Assembly: GCF_023721835.1 (NCBI RefSeq)
Contig: NZ_JAMKFE010000002.1
Location: 434,001-498,000, forward strand
Reading direction: 5' to 3'
Length of the DNA stretch: 64,000 bases
DNA from: Caldimonas mangrovi
Lineage (GTDB): Bacteria > Pseudomonadota > Gammaproteobacteria > Burkholderiales > Burkholderiaceae_C
This document shows, piece after piece, positions 1 to 8,799 of this stretch. The notes below the pieces were generated by a model. The model had not been told where the DNA came from, made no database searches, and saw only the letters and a program-made list of their open reading frames with translations. Position numbers and translations under genes: made by a program. Within the stretch, counting starts at the first letter, position 1. Every line of letters begins with the position of its first letter.

Positions 1-2
1 AC

Positions 3-881
3 AGCGGGCAGCGCGTGGAACTCACGCTGCGGCCCGCCGCACCCGACACCGGCGTCGTGTTCCGGCGCGTCGACCTGCCCGTGCCGGTCGAGATCCCCGT
101 CTCGGCGGCGGCGGTCTCCGACACGCGGATGGCGTCGACGCTGTCGGCTGGCGGCGACCCGGGTTCGCCCAAGGTGCACACCGTGGAGCACCTGATGTCC
201 GCCTGCGCAGGCTTGGGGCTCGACAACCTGTATGTCGACATCACCGCCGAAGAAGTCCCGATCCTCGACGGCTCTGCAGCCTCCTTCGTCTACCTCTTGC
301 AGAGCGCCGGGATCGAACTTCAAGGCGCACCCAAGCGTTTCCTGCGCATCAAGAAGCCGGTGGAAGTGCGTGAAGGGGAGGGCCCGGCCCTGAAATGGGC
401 CCGCCTCGATCCCTTCCACGGCTACAAGCTTTCCTTCGAGATCGACTTCGACCACCCGGCCGTCGACCAGACCGGCCAGCGGGTGGTGTTCGATTTCGCG
501 TCCGGCCGCTACACGCGCGACATCGCGCGTGCCCGCACCTTCGGCTTCACCAAGGACCTCGAGCTGATGCGCTCGCGCGGCCTGGCGATGGGCGGCAGCA
601 TGGACAACGCGATCGTTGTCGACGACTACCGCGTCCTGAACGCCGAAGGCCTGCGCTATGACGACGAATTCGTCAAGCACAAGATCCTCGACGCCATCGG
701 CGACCTCTACATCGTCGGCAAGCCGTTGCTGGCCGCGTACAGCGCGTTCAAGTCGGGGCATGCGCTGAACAACAAGCTGCTGCGCGCGGTGCTGGCGGAC
801 GCGTCGGCGTACGAGGTGGTCACCTTCGAGAACGAGCGCGAAGCCCCCGGCGGTTTCACGCAGCCGGCACCCGCCTGGTAA
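3..881 (+). CDS. lpxC: UDP-3-O-acyl-N-acetylglucosamine deacetylase (5' end outside window)
   Basis: LpxC removes the acetyl group from UDP-3-O-acyl-GlcNAc, the committed step of lipid A synthesis, in the cytoplasm using zinc. The reading frame is open to the left edge ([12 protein letters not shown] at the first codons), so roughly the first dozen residues lie upstream and the in-window GTG at 15 is not the true start. Zinc-ligand signatures are visible: the VEHLMSA stretch, with the following [10 protein letters not shown] and the SGHALNN motif near the C-terminus. Family members are about 305 aa and 293 codons are present here, so only a little is missing. It normally closes the dcw division cluster after ftsZ, which would lie to the left. 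Confidence 0.95.
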   Translation, partial: SGQRVELTLRPAAPDTGVVFRRVDLPVPVEIPVSAAAVSDTRMASTLSAGGDPGSPKVHTVEHLMSACAGLGLDNLYVDITAEEVPILDGSAASFVYLLQSAGIELQGAPKRFLRIKKPVEVREGEGPALKWARLDPFHGYKLSFEIDFDHPAVDQTGQRVVFDFASGRYTRDIARARTFGFTKDLELMRSRGLAMGGSMDNAIVVDDYRVLNAEGLRYDDEFVKHKILDAIGDLYIVGKPLLAAYSAFKSGHALNNKLLRAVLADASAYEVVTFENEREAPGGFTQPAPAW

Positions 882-894
882 GGGGTTACGCACG

Positions 895-1080
895 ATGTTC
901 GCCGTCGTGCGAGTGCTGATCTTGCTGCTGCTGCTGGCATCGATCGGCTGTTTCGGCGCCTACGCGGTGACGCGGCAGCGGCGCTACTTCCATATCGGCA
1001 TCGTCATCGTCAAGTGGACGGTGATCGCCGGGCTGGTGTTCTTCGGCGTGCTGATCGTCGAGCGGCTGCTCGAGGCTTAA
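895..1080 (+). CDS. Small two-helix membrane protein, unknown function
   Basis: A 61-residue protein starting 13 bases after the lpxC stop on the same strand, so probably in the same transcript. It has two hydrophobic segments (about residues 3-24 and 35-55) joined by a short basic loop containing RQRR. I recognise no enzyme motif. Its stop overlaps by 4 bases the 3' end of the convergent dioxygenase gene. Location next to lpxC suggests an envelope role, which is inference only. Confidence 0.6.
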   Translation: MFAVVRVLILLLLLASIGCFGAYAVTRQRRYFHIGIVIVKWTVIAGLVFFGVLIVERLLEA

Positions 1081-1925
1081 CGCACGTCCTCCAGCACCCG
1101 GGTCAGCCGCCCCGCCTGCGCGCCGAAGCCGTAGGCATCCATGCCCAGCACCCCGAACGTCACGCCGTCGTACAGGCGAACCGGCGCATGCGAGCGCCCG
1201 CCTGCGCCGGCCGGTGCATAGAACGGCAACCAGTGCTCGTCGGTCGGGTGCATCAGCACGGCATGCGGCGCCTGCCGGCGGTAGTCGAACAGCGCGTCCC
1301 AGTCTTGCGCCGAGGCGCGCTCGTGCACCCAGCGGCGGAATTCGGCGGATTCGGTGCGCTCCGGCACCCCTTCGACGCGGCCCGACAACGCCACCAGCCG
1401 CAGGTTGTGCGTGATGCTGCCGGTGCCAAGCACCAGCACGCCGTCGTCGGCCAGCGGGCCCAACGCTTCGCCGACCGAGAACTGCGCCGCCGGCGGCGCA
1501 AACGGCACCAGCGACAGGGGCACCACGGGGATGGTGGGCTCGGGCCACAGGTGCATCAGTGCCGTCCAGATGCCGTGGTCCAGCCCGCCTTGGTCGAGCA
1601 CCGCGCTCGCGATGCCGGCCGCGCCCAGCCGCGAAGCCACCTGGCGGGCCAGTGCAGGCTCGCCCGGGGCGTCGTAGCGCAGGTCGAACAGCGCCTGCGG
1701 AAAACCGCCGAAGTCGTGCACCGTCTCGTGCCGGGATGCGCCCAGCACGACCGGCTGGCGCGTTGCGGTGTGCGCCGAGATCGCGACGATGGCGCGCGGG
1801 CGGCCGAAGTGCGTGTCGATCGCGCGGCCCAGCCGGCCGAAGAAGGCGCCGGCGGCGCCGGGTTCCAGCGCGATCATCGGCGAACCGTGCGAGACGAACA
1901 GCGGGGGTATCGTGCGGGTGTCCAT
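1077..1925 (-). CDS. DODA-type extradiol ring-cleavage dioxygenase (YgiD-like)
   Basis: Belongs to the class III extradiol (LigB-like) dioxygenases that resemble E. coli YgiD and plant 4,5-DOPA dioxygenase; they open catechol-type rings with a single divalent metal ion. Seen: the N-terminal PPLFVSHGSPM motif carrying a metal-ligand histidine, the AISAHTATR segment, VLDQGGLDHGIWTAL with a second conserved histidine, VLGTGSITHNL, and a C-terminal SYxxYGFGAQ-like end (MDAYGFGAQ). Length, about 282 aa, is slightly above the usual 260-270. ATG at 1925 is chosen; an in-frame GTG lies two codons upstream. The physiological substrate cannot be told from sequence. It is transcribed divergently from the permease at 2106, with a perfect 17-bp palindrome between them. 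Confidence 0.85.
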   Translation of the reverse strand: MDTRTIPPLFVSHGSPMIALEPGAAGAFFGRLGRAIDTHFGRPRAIVAISAHTATRQPVVLGASRHETVHDFGGFPQALFDLRYDAPGEPALARQVASRLGAAGIASAVLDQGGLDHGIWTALMHLWPEPTIPVVPLSLVPFAPPAAQFSVGEALGPLADDGVLVLGTGSITHNLRLVALSGRVEGVPERTESAEFRRWVHERASAQDWDALFDYRRQAPHAVLMHPTDEHWLPFYAPAGAGGRSHAPVRLYDGVTFGVLGMDAYGFGAQAGRLTRVLEDVR

Positions 1926-1969
1926 GCCCACATTGCAGCACCGGTGCCACCGGCCCGCATTGAGGCGGC

Positions 1970-1986
1970 TTGAACGCAGCGTTCAA
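1970..1986. promoter_or_regulatory. Perfect 17-bp palindrome, candidate operator
   Basis: TTGAACGC-A-GCGTTCAA, an uninterrupted inverted repeat with one central base, lies in the 180-bp gap between the divergent dioxygenase (start 1925) and permease (start 2106) genes. Size and symmetry fit a dimeric repressor such as a TetR-family protein. No regulator gene is adjacent in the window, so the binding protein is unknown. Confidence 0.5.
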
Positions 1987-2105
1987 TGCCGGGGCATGGA
2001 TCGAGGTGCCGCCCGGCGCGATTAATGCACGGTTAAGAATGCCCCCCGGTTTGTCCACCGGCGGCGCATGCGCTACCGTGCCGGCTTCAGCCGTAGTTGC
2101 AGTCC

Positions 2106-4634
2106 ATGTCGTTGTTGACCCTCTCCCTCGCGTGGCGCCAGATGGCGCGTGATTTCCGCAGCGGCGAGCTGCGGCTGCTGATCGTCGCCGTGATGCTGGC
2201 GGTGGCCGCGTTGACGGCGGTCGGCTTCTTCGCCGATCGGCTCAAGGGAGGCCTGGCACGCGACGCTCGGCAACTGCTGGGCGGCGATGCCATCGTCGCG
2301 ACCGACCAACCGACGCCGCCGGCCTTCGTCGAGCGAGCCCGCGAGGCCGGTCTCGACACCACCGTCACCGTGGCCTTCCCGAGCATGGCACGCGCGACCG
2401 ACGAGCAGGGCGGCGCGACGCGGCTGGTGTCGCTGAAGGCCACCGGCGACGGCTATCCGCTGCGCAGCCGGCTGCGGCTGGCCGACGGCCCGGGGCAAAC
2501 CGAGCAAACGGCCGAGGGGCCGCCCGAGCCGGGCACTGTCTGGGTCGAGGCCGGCGTGCTCGACGCCTTGCAGCTGCGGGTCGGCGACCCGCTGCTGTTG
2601 GGGGACGCCACACTGCGCATCGCCAAGCTGATCACCTTCGAATCCGACCGCGGCGCCGGTTTTCTGAGCCTGTCGCCGCGCGTGCTGCTCAACCAGGCCG
2701 ATCTGCCCGCGACGGCGCTGATCCAGCCTGCCAGCCGGGTCACCTATCGGCTGGCGGTCGCCGCCCCCGACGGTCGCGAGCGCGCGGCCACCGAATACGT
2801 GGCGTGGGCGGAGGCGCGGATCAAGGCGGAGAACCTGCGCGGCATCCGCATCGAGTCGCTCGAATCCGGCCGCCCCGAGATGCGCCAGACGTTGGACCGG
2901 GCCGAGAAATTCCTCAACCTCGTTGCGTTGCTCGCCGCGCTGCTGGCCGCTGTGGCGGTCGGCATCGCTTCACGCGATTTTGCCAACCGCCACCTCGACG
3001 ACTGCGCGATGCTGCGCGTGCTGGGCCAGTCGCAGCGCACCATCGCGTGGAGCTACACGCTGGAATTCGCCGCCGTCGGTGCGCTTGCCAGCGCGCTGGG
3101 CGCGGCGCTCGGCTTCGGCGTGCATCACGTATTCGTTGCCATGCTGTCGAACCTGCTCGACGCGACGTTGCCGGCCGCGACGGCGTGGCCGGCGCTGTTC
3201 GGGCTCGGGGTCGGGTTGACACTGCTGTTCGGCTTCGGCCTTCCGCCGGTCCTGCAGCTCGCCCAGGTGCCGCCGTTGCGTGTGATCCGTCGCGACGTAG
3301 GCGAACTCAAGCCCACCTCCCTGCTGGTGCTGGCCGCTGGCGGGCTGGGCTTTGCGGCGCTGCTGCTGGCCGCCTCGTCCGACCTGCTGCTCGGGGCGAT
3401 CGCGGTCGGCGGCTTCGCGGCTGCGGTGGCGCTCTTCGCCCTGTTCGCCTGGGGCGCCGTGCACCTGCTGCGCCGCGCGGTGCCCGAGGCCGGGGTGCCG
3501 CGCTGGTTGGTGCTGGCAACGCGCCAGGTGAGCGCGCGGCCGGCGTTCGCGGTGCTGCAGATCTCGGCACTCTCGGTGGGCCTGTTGGCGCTGATGCTGC
3601 TGGTGCTGCTGCGTACCGACCTGATCACCAGCTGGCGCGCCGCGACGCCGCCCGACGCGCCGAACCGCTTCGTCATCAACATCCAGCCGGAGCAGGGCGA
3701 TCCCTTCCAGCAGCACCTGCGTGCGGCGGGCGTGCAACGCTACGACTGGTACCCGATGATCCGCGGCCGGCTGGTGGCCATCAATGGTCGCGATGTTGCG
3801 GTCGACGACTTCCAGGACGAGCGCGCGAAACGCCTGGTCGACCGCGAGTTCAACCTCAGCCATGCCGCCCAGATGCCTACTCACAACGAAGCGGCGGGCG
3901 GGCGCTGGACGCCTGAGGAACCGCAGGCCGTCAGTGTCGAGGAAGGGCTGGCCGCGACGCTGGGGCTGAAGCTCGGCGACACGCTGCGCTTCGACATTGC
4001 CGGCATCCAGACCGAGGGACGCATCACCAGCCTGCGCAAAGTCGACTGGGCGTCGATGCGTGTCAACTTCTTCGTGATGTTCCCGCTGTCGGAGATGCCG
4101 GAGGTGCCCAGCACCTACATTGCCGCCTTCAAGGCACCCGACACGCCGGGCTTCGACAACGCGCTGAGCCACGAATTCCCGAACATCACCAACGTCGATG
4201 TCTCGGCGTCGATCGCACAGGTGCAGCGCGTGCTCGACCAGGTGATCCGTGCCGTCGAGTTCCTGTTCGGCTTCACGCTCGCGGCCGGACTGGTGGTGCT
4301 GTTCGCCGCCGTGGTCGCGACCCGCGAGCAGCGCTCGCGCGAGTTCGCGATCATGCGGGCGATGGGGGCAGGCGGTACGCTGCTGGCGCGGGTGCAACGC
4401 GCCGAGCTGCTCGGGGTAGGCGCCCTTGCGGGGCTGCTGGCCTCGCTGGCCGCCGCCGCGGTCGGCTGGGCGTTGGCGCGTTATGCGTTCGAGTTCAGCT
4501 GGGGGGCGTCGCCCTGGGTGCCGCTGGCCGGCACCGCGGTCGGCGCGGTGCTGGCGCTGGCCGCGGGGTGGTGGGGCCTGCGCGAGGTGCTGCGCCGCCC
4601 GGTGGTGGAAACCCTGCGCAAGGCCGCCGTGTGA
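2106..4634 (+). CDS. Large ABC-transporter permease, FtsX/YbbP-like
   Basis: An 842-residue inner-membrane protein of the YbbP type: one N-terminal helix (about residues 20-40), a large periplasmic domain, a first FtsX-type helix bundle (about 265-450), further helices near 475-500, a second periplasmic domain, and a C-terminal FtsX bundle (about 705-835) containing the conserved REFAIMRAMGA coupling segment. Proteins of this family work with a LolD-like ATPase in lipid or lipoprotein export, or as mechanotransducers. No ATPase gene (ybbA-like) is next to it here, so its partner must be elsewhere. ATG at 2106 is preferred over the in-frame TTG at 2097 because it gives the usual MSLLTLSLAWRQM start. 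Confidence 0.85.
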   Translation: MSLLTLSLAWRQMARDFRSGELRLLIVAVMLAVAALTAVGFFADRLKGGLARDARQLLGGDAIVATDQPTPPAFVERAREAGLDTTVTVAFPSMARATDEQGGATRLVSLKATGDGYPLRSRLRLADGPGQTEQTAEGPPEPGTVWVEAGVLDALQLRVGDPLLLGDATLRIAKLITFESDRGAGFLSLSPRVLLNQADLPATALIQPASRVTYRLAVAAPDGRERAATEYVAWAEARIKAENLRGIRIESLESGRPEMRQTLDRAEKFLNLVALLAALLAAVAVGIASRDFANRHLDDCAMLRVLGQSQRTIAWSYTLEFAAVGALASALGAALGFGVHHVFVAMLSNLLDATLPAATAWPALFGLGVGLTLLFGFGLPPVLQLAQVPPLRVIRRDVGELKPTSLLVLAAGGLGFAALLLAASSDLLLGAIAVGGFAAAVALFALFAWGAVHLLRRAVPEAGVPRWLVLATRQVSARPAFAVLQISALSVGLLALMLLVLLRTDLITSWRAATPPDAPNRFVINIQPEQGDPFQQHLRAAGVQRYDWYPMIRGRLVAINGRDVAVDDFQDERAKRLVDREFNLSHAAQMPTHNEAAGGRWTPEEPQAVSVEEGLAATLGLKLGDTLRFDIAGIQTEGRITSLRKVDWASMRVNFFVMFPLSEMPEVPSTYIAAFKAPDTPGFDNALSHEFPNITNVDVSASIAQVQRVLDQVIRAVEFLFGFTLAAGLVVLFAAVVATREQRSREFAIMRAMGAGGTLLARVQRAELLGVGALAGLLASLAAAAVGWALARYAFEFSWGASPWVPLAGTAVGAVLALAAGWWGLREVLRRPVVETLRKAAV

Positions 4635-4751
4635 CATCCTGGGCACAAACGGCCTACAGCGGCAGCCCGGCCGGCCGATAAGCAGAGAACAAGCGCGCTT
4701 TCGCGGCCCAATTGCGGCGCCGGGGCCTATACCCCCGCTGCTAGACTGGGT

Positions 4752-5528
4752 TTGCAAATCCTGCAATCGCCCCCCGAACACCCTGTGGATTTTCGACCTG
4801 CTTCTTCGGTGCTGAACCTGCGCGAGCTCAAGCTGGAGCTCGCGCTGTCGCTGCTGGAGCAGGCCGGCTACCCCTTGCCGCCGCGTGCCGAAGCCGCGTC
4901 CGCCGTGTTGTTGCAGTCGGTGATCGACGGGCTGTGCGACCTGTCGCTGCGAGACGCATTGACGGGCCTTGCCAACCGCCGCCACTTCCGCGCCGTACTG
5001 GAGCGCGAGATCGACCGCGTCGCCCGTACCGGCGAATCGGCACTGCTGCTGATTCTCGACATCGACCACTTCAAACGCATCAACGACACCCACGGCCATG
5101 AGGCCGGCGACCAGGTCATCCAGGCCGTGGGTCGGCGGTTGGCCGAGTGCGTGAGGCCGATGGACACCGTCGCGCGCTACGGCGGCGAAGAGTTCGCCAT
5201 CGTGCTGCCGAACTGCCAGCCCACCTTCGGCCTGGTGGTGGCCGAACGCATGCGCGCGGCGATCCAGGGTCTGCCGGTCAAGCTCAGGTCGGGGCAGAAC
5301 GCACACCTCACGGTCAGCGTCGGCGGTGCCTTTGCACCGCAGTGGGTGCGTTCTTCGGTCTCGCTGTGGATGGAGCGGGCCGACCTGCAGCTGTATTGCG
5401 CCAAGTCCGAGGGCCGCAACCGCGTGTGCCTGGAGCAGACACCGGTCAGCAGCGTCACGGCCGAGGAGAAGGGCATGCTCTTCGGTGTGGGGACAGCCAG
5501 CGAGGCCGAGGCAGCGGCCGATGAATAA
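4752..5528 (+). CDS. Diguanylate cyclase (GGDEF domain)
   Basis: Makes the second messenger c-di-GMP from two GTP. The catalytic signature is GGEEF (in RYGGEEFAIVLP), preceded by RPMD at exactly the RxxD-x5-GGEEF spacing of an inhibitory I-site, so product feedback inhibition is likely. The region before the GGDEF domain (about the first 55 residues) has no transmembrane helix and no sensor domain I recognise, so the protein should be cytosolic. The start is uncertain: TTG at 4752 opens the frame, and GTG at 4785 is an alternative. It ends 3 bases before the MinD-like ATPase gene, so the two are probably co-transcribed. Confidence 0.85.
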   Translation: MQILQSPPEHPVDFRPASSVLNLRELKLELALSLLEQAGYPLPPRAEAASAVLLQSVIDGLCDLSLRDALTGLANRRHFRAVLEREIDRVARTGESALLLILDIDHFKRINDTHGHEAGDQVIQAVGRRLAECVRPMDTVARYGGEEFAIVLPNCQPTFGLVVAERMRAAIQGLPVKLRSGQNAHLTVSVGGAFAPQWVRSSVSLWMERADLQLYCAKSEGRNRVCLEQTPVSSVTAEEKGMLFGVGTASEAEAAADE

Positions 5529-5531
5529 GCC

Positions 5532-6341
5532 ATGAACCCCATCACGACCATGCTCGAAACCTCCGGCGACAAGAAGGCCTGGGTGATGGCCGTCACCAGC
5601 GGCAAAGGGGGCGTCGGCAAGACCTTCGTCTCTGCCAACCTGGCTGCCGCGCTGGCCAAGCGGGGCCACCGTGTGCTGGTGCTGGACGCCGACCTCGGCC
5701 TTGCCAACCTCGATGTGGTGCTCAACCTGTACCCCAAGCTGACGCTGCACGACGTGTTCGTCGGCCGCTGCAAGCTCGAAGAGGCCATCCTGCCTGCGCC
5801 GGGCGGCTTCTCGGTGGTGCTGGCCGGCTCCGGGCTGGTGGAGTACTCGCGCCTGACACCCGAGGTGCGCGACAAGTTCCAGAGCGTGGTCGCCAGCCTG
5901 ATCCCGCGCTACGACTATGTGCTGCTCGACACGGGCGCCGGCATTTCGGACGTGGTGTTGTATGCGCTTTCGCTGGCCGATGACATTCTGGTCGTCGCGA
6001 CGCCCGAGCCGACATCGCTGACCGACGCCTACGCGACCATCAAGGTGCTGGCCACCCAGCAACGCCGCCGCCAGCTGCGCCTGGTGATGAACCAGGTCGC
6101 CAGGCCGGGCGACGGCAAGGGCATCTCGCAGCAATTGCAGCAGGTGATCGACCGCTTCGTCTCGACGCCGGCCGGAGACCCCGTCAAGCTCGTGCATTTG
6201 GGTGACATCCCGAGCGACCCTTCCGTGCGGCAGGCCGTGCAGAAGCGCCAACTGCTGCTCGAAAGCTTGCCGGGCAGTGCTGCGGCCCTTGCCGTGAAGG
6301 CCATCGCCGGGCGCGTCGACGCCCTGCTGGAACGGGTCTGA
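5532..6341 (+). CDS. MinD/ParA-family ATPase, FlhG (FleN)-like
   Basis: A 269-residue deviant-Walker ATPase: GKGGVGKT at residues 24-31, the switch-like LDADLGLANLDVVLN segment, and LLDTGAGISDVV as Walker B region. The DADLGLANLDV sequence and the LGDIPSDPSVRQAV-type C-terminus are like FlhG/FleN, which control flagellar number and placement, and not the septum-site protein MinD. No flagellar gene is near, so a flagellar role is inference; orphan MinD-like ATPases of this type are common in Burkholderiales. Probably co-transcribed with the upstream diguanylate cyclase (3-base gap). Confidence 0.8.
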   Translation: MNPITTMLETSGDKKAWVMAVTSGKGGVGKTFVSANLAAALAKRGHRVLVLDADLGLANLDVVLNLYPKLTLHDVFVGRCKLEEAILPAPGGFSVVLAGSGLVEYSRLTPEVRDKFQSVVASLIPRYDYVLLDTGAGISDVVLYALSLADDILVVATPEPTSLTDAYATIKVLATQQRRRQLRLVMNQVARPGDGKGISQQLQQVIDRFVSTPAGDPVKLVHLGDIPSDPSVRQAVQKRQLLLESLPGSAAALAVKAIAGRVDALLERV

Positions 6342-6353
6342 CGCGCCGCTTTC

Positions 6354-6359
6354 TACAAT
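6354..6359 (+). promoter_or_regulatory. Candidate -10 box (TACAAT) before the M48 protease gene
   Basis: TACAAT lies 29 bases before the protease start, after the stop of the MinD-like gene. A good -35 is not visible at 16-18 bases upstream, so this is a weak call made because the same TACAAT element precedes several other genes in the window. Confidence 0.35.
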
Positions 6360-6387
6360 CGCTTCCTGGCTTTCCCGGGAGGCTGCC

Positions 6388-7731
6388 ATGGACCTTTGCG
6401 ACGATTTCGCCGCGCGCTTGCGCGGCAACCGCCTGACCCGGCGCGACACGCTGTGGCTGTTCGGCGCCAGCACGGCCGTGGTGGCCGGCCTGCAAGGCTG
6501 TGCGGCTTCTCCGGTGACCGGTGAAACCATCGTGGTCGGCCTGAGCGAAGAGCAGGAGCGCCGCGTCGACGAGCAGCAGTCGCCTCACCAGTTCTCGCAG
6601 GATCTGGGACCGGTGCAGGACGCGCGCCTGAACGACTACGTCGTCGGTGTCGGCCGCAGCCTGCACGGGAACTCGCATCGCAAGGAGATGCCGTACTCCT
6701 ACCGCGTGCTCAATGCCAACTATGTCAACGCCTACACCTTCCCGGCCGGGGCTGTCGGCGTGACGCGAGGCATCATGACCGAACTGGACGACGAATCGCA
6801 GCTGGCCGCGCTGCTCGGGCACGAGCTGGGCCACGTCAACGCTCGGCATGCGGCACAGCGACAGGGCCAGGCGATGATCGCCCAGGCGGTGGTCGTGGGC
6901 ATCGGCGTCGCGGCATCGGATTCGCAATGGGGCGCGCTGGCCGGGCTGGGCAGCCAGATCGGTGCCAGCGCGCTGCTGTCGAGCTATTCGCGCGACAACG
7001 AGCGCGAGGCCGACGCGCTGGGGCAGGAATACATGGTGCGCAGCGGCTACCCCGCCACCGGCATGACCGGGCTGCACCAGATGCTGGTCGACCAGCAGAA
7101 AGAGGAGCCGAGCCTGCTGGCGACGATGTTCTCGTCGCACCCGATGAGCAGCGAGCGGCGCGACACCGCCAGGCAGCTGGCCGAGACGAAATACGCCACC
7201 AGCGCGAAGGCGCCGGTGCAGCGCGAGCGCTACATGGACCACACCGCCGGATTGCGCCGCATCAAGCCCACGATCGACGCCTGCAAGAACGGCGAGACGG
7301 CCATGTCGCGCAAGGCCTACACGGACGCGCAAGGCCAGTTCGCCAGCGCGATCAAGCACACGCCGCAGGACTATGCCGCCAACCTGCGCATGGCGCAGTG
7401 CCTGCAGGCGCAGGGCAACACGAAGGAGGCGCAGCGCTACGCCCGGGCCGCCAAGACGATCTATCCGCAGGAAGCGCAGGCGCGCAAGCTCTCGGGCGTG
7501 TTGGCGCTTTCGGCCAAGGAGCCGGCGCTGGCCTACGAGGAACTGGACGCCTTCGACCGCCTGCTGCCCGGCGACCCGGGTGTGATCTTTCTGAAAGCGG
7601 TGTCGCTCGAAGGCATGGGCGACAAGCCGCGCGCGGCGCGCCATTACAACGCCTATCTGCGCCTTGCGAAAGACGGCGACGCCGCCAAATATTCCGCCTC
7701 CCGGCTCAAGGCCTGGGGCTACACGAAATGA
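6388..7731 (+). CDS. M48-family zinc metalloprotease with TPR repeats, lipoprotein (BepA-like)
   Basis: A 447-residue periplasmic peptidase related to BepA/YfgC, which trims or assists assembly of outer-membrane proteins such as LptD. The N-terminus has a twin-arginine-like TRRDTLWLFG followed by a lipobox LQGC with C38 as the likely lipidated cysteine. HELGH at residues 145-149 supplies two zinc ligands and NEREADALG the third. The C-terminal 150 residues are TPR-like helices (for example YTDAQGQFASAIKHTPQDYAANLRM in two pieces). GGAGG ribosome-binding-like sequence precedes the ATG. Its stop overlaps the next ATG in ATGA, so it is translationally coupled to the truncated haemoglobin gene. 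Confidence 0.88.
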   Translation: MDLCDDFAARLRGNRLTRRDTLWLFGASTAVVAGLQGCAASPVTGETIVVGLSEEQERRVDEQQSPHQFSQDLGPVQDARLNDYVVGVGRSLHGNSHRKEMPYSYRVLNANYVNAYTFPAGAVGVTRGIMTELDDESQLAALLGHELGHVNARHAAQRQGQAMIAQAVVVGIGVAASDSQWGALAGLGSQIGASALLSSYSRDNEREADALGQEYMVRSGYPATGMTGLHQMLVDQQKEEPSLLATMFSSHPMSSERRDTARQLAETKYATSAKAPVQRERYMDHTAGLRRIKPTIDACKNGETAMSRKAYTDAQGQFASAIKHTPQDYAANLRMAQCLQAQGNTKEAQRYARAAKTIYPQEAQARKLSGVLALSAKEPALAYEELDAFDRLLPGDPGVIFLKAVSLEGMGDKPRAARHYNAYLRLAKDGDAAKYSASRLKAWGYTK

Positions 7732-8129
7732 CGGACAACACCAACCAGCCCGCGACCGCCTTCGACTGGGTCGGCGGCGAGGCCAAGGTGCGGGAGCTGG
7801 TCGACCGCTTCTACGACCTGATGGACCTGGAGCCTGGATACGGCGAGCTGCGGGCGCTGCACCCGACCCATTTGGACGGCTCGCGCGACAAGCTGTTCTG
7901 GTTCCTGTGCGGCTGGCTCGGCGGCCCGCAGCATTTCGTCGAGCGCTTCGGCCACCCGCGCCTGCGGGCCCGGCACCTGCCGTTTCCGATCGGCATCAAG
8001 GAACGCGACCAGTGGCTGGCCTGCATGGACCAGGCGATGCGCGAGGTGGAACTCGACCCGGTGCTGGTCGAGCGGCTGAAGGAGTCCTTCTTCAACACCG
8101 CCGACTGGATGCGCAACCGCGGCGGCTGA
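7728..8129 (+). CDS. Group II truncated haemoglobin
   Basis: A 133-residue globin of the TrHbII class, which binds O2 or NO through heme and may take part in NO or redox protection. Visible landmarks are the GGEAKVRELVDRFYDLM helix A/B start, WFLCGWLGGP, the proximal histidine in LRARHLPFPI, and the conserved tryptophan in ERDQWLACM (G8). The ATG overlaps the stop of the protease gene (ATGA), so the two form an operon; that pairing is unexpected functionally but the overlap is clear. Confidence 0.9.
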   Translation: MTDNTNQPATAFDWVGGEAKVRELVDRFYDLMDLEPGYGELRALHPTHLDGSRDKLFWFLCGWLGGPQHFVERFGHPRLRARHLPFPIGIKERDQWLACMDQAMREVELDPVLVERLKESFFNTADWMRNRGG

Positions 8130-8137
8130 ACAGCGCC

Positions 8138-8788
8138 CTACGCGGCCCCGGCGTCCCACGGCCGCAGCAGCACCACCAAGGCTCCGTGCCCGCCGTCGGC
8201 GGCACGGGCCTGCGCGAAGGCGATCACCTCGTCCTTCTGCACCAGCCACGTGCGTACCTTGCCCTTGAGCACCGGCTCGCGCCCCGGCGAACCGTTGCCC
8301 TTGCCGTGGATCACGCGCACGCAGCGCAGCCCCTGGCGCACCGACTCGCGCAGGAATTCGGCCAACTGCTCGCGGGCCTCGTCGCGCCGCAGGCCGTGCA
8401 GGTCGATCTGGCGCTGGATCACCCAGTCGCCGCGCCGCAGCCGCTTGACCACCTCGGGCCCCACGCCGGGGCGACGGAACGACAGCGCTTCGTCGGTCTC
8501 GAGCAGCGATTCGACATCGAATTCGTCGGAGATCGCTTCGCGCAGCACCGCCTCTTCGTCCAGCAGGCGCTGAGCCGGCGTGGGCTCGGGCCGCGGGCGC
8601 GGCACACTGGCCAGGCCCTTGTCTTTGAGGGTGGTGACGCGGCCGACCGCGCTGGAGAACAGCTCGCGCTCGCGCCGGGCGCGTTCTTCGGCGGCCTTGC
8701 GCTGCGCCTCGCGCAAGGCGGCTGCTTCCGCCTGCTGCTGCAGCAGCTTCTTCAGTGCGCCGAGATCGGCCAGGCTTTTCGCCTTCAT
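8138..8788 (-). CDS. Smr-domain protein
   Basis: A 216-residue protein with a charged coiled-coil N-terminus (about residues 10-45) and a C-terminal Smr (small MutS-related) domain from about 125 to 210. The signatures are IDLHGLRRDEA, the VIHGKGNGS glycine loop, and ALVVLLR at the end of the domain. Stand-alone Smr proteins act as nucleases: SmrB cleaves mRNA on collided ribosomes in E. coli, while others nick DNA. The longer N-terminal extension is like E. coli SmrA/SmrB. It lies 11 bases downstream of radC, so the two are probably in one transcript. Confidence 0.85.
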   Translation of the reverse strand: MKAKSLADLGALKKLLQQQAEAAALREAQRKAAEERARRERELFSSAVGRVTTLKDKGLASVPRPRPEPTPAQRLLDEEAVLREAISDEFDVESLLETDEALSFRRPGVGPEVVKRLRRGDWVIQRQIDLHGLRRDEAREQLAEFLRESVRQGLRCVRVIHGKGNGSPGREPVLKGKVRTWLVQKDEVIAFAQARAADGGHGALVVLLRPWDAGAA

Positions 8789-8799
8789 TGCAACGATTC

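Noticed and set aside
2970-6530. A 1186-codon open frame on the minus strand, and similar long antisense frames (for example 55456-57999 and 20110-22041)
   Set aside because: They lie opposite well-supported genes, have Arg/His/Gln/Gly-rich composition typical of the antisense of GC-rich genes, and show no domain.
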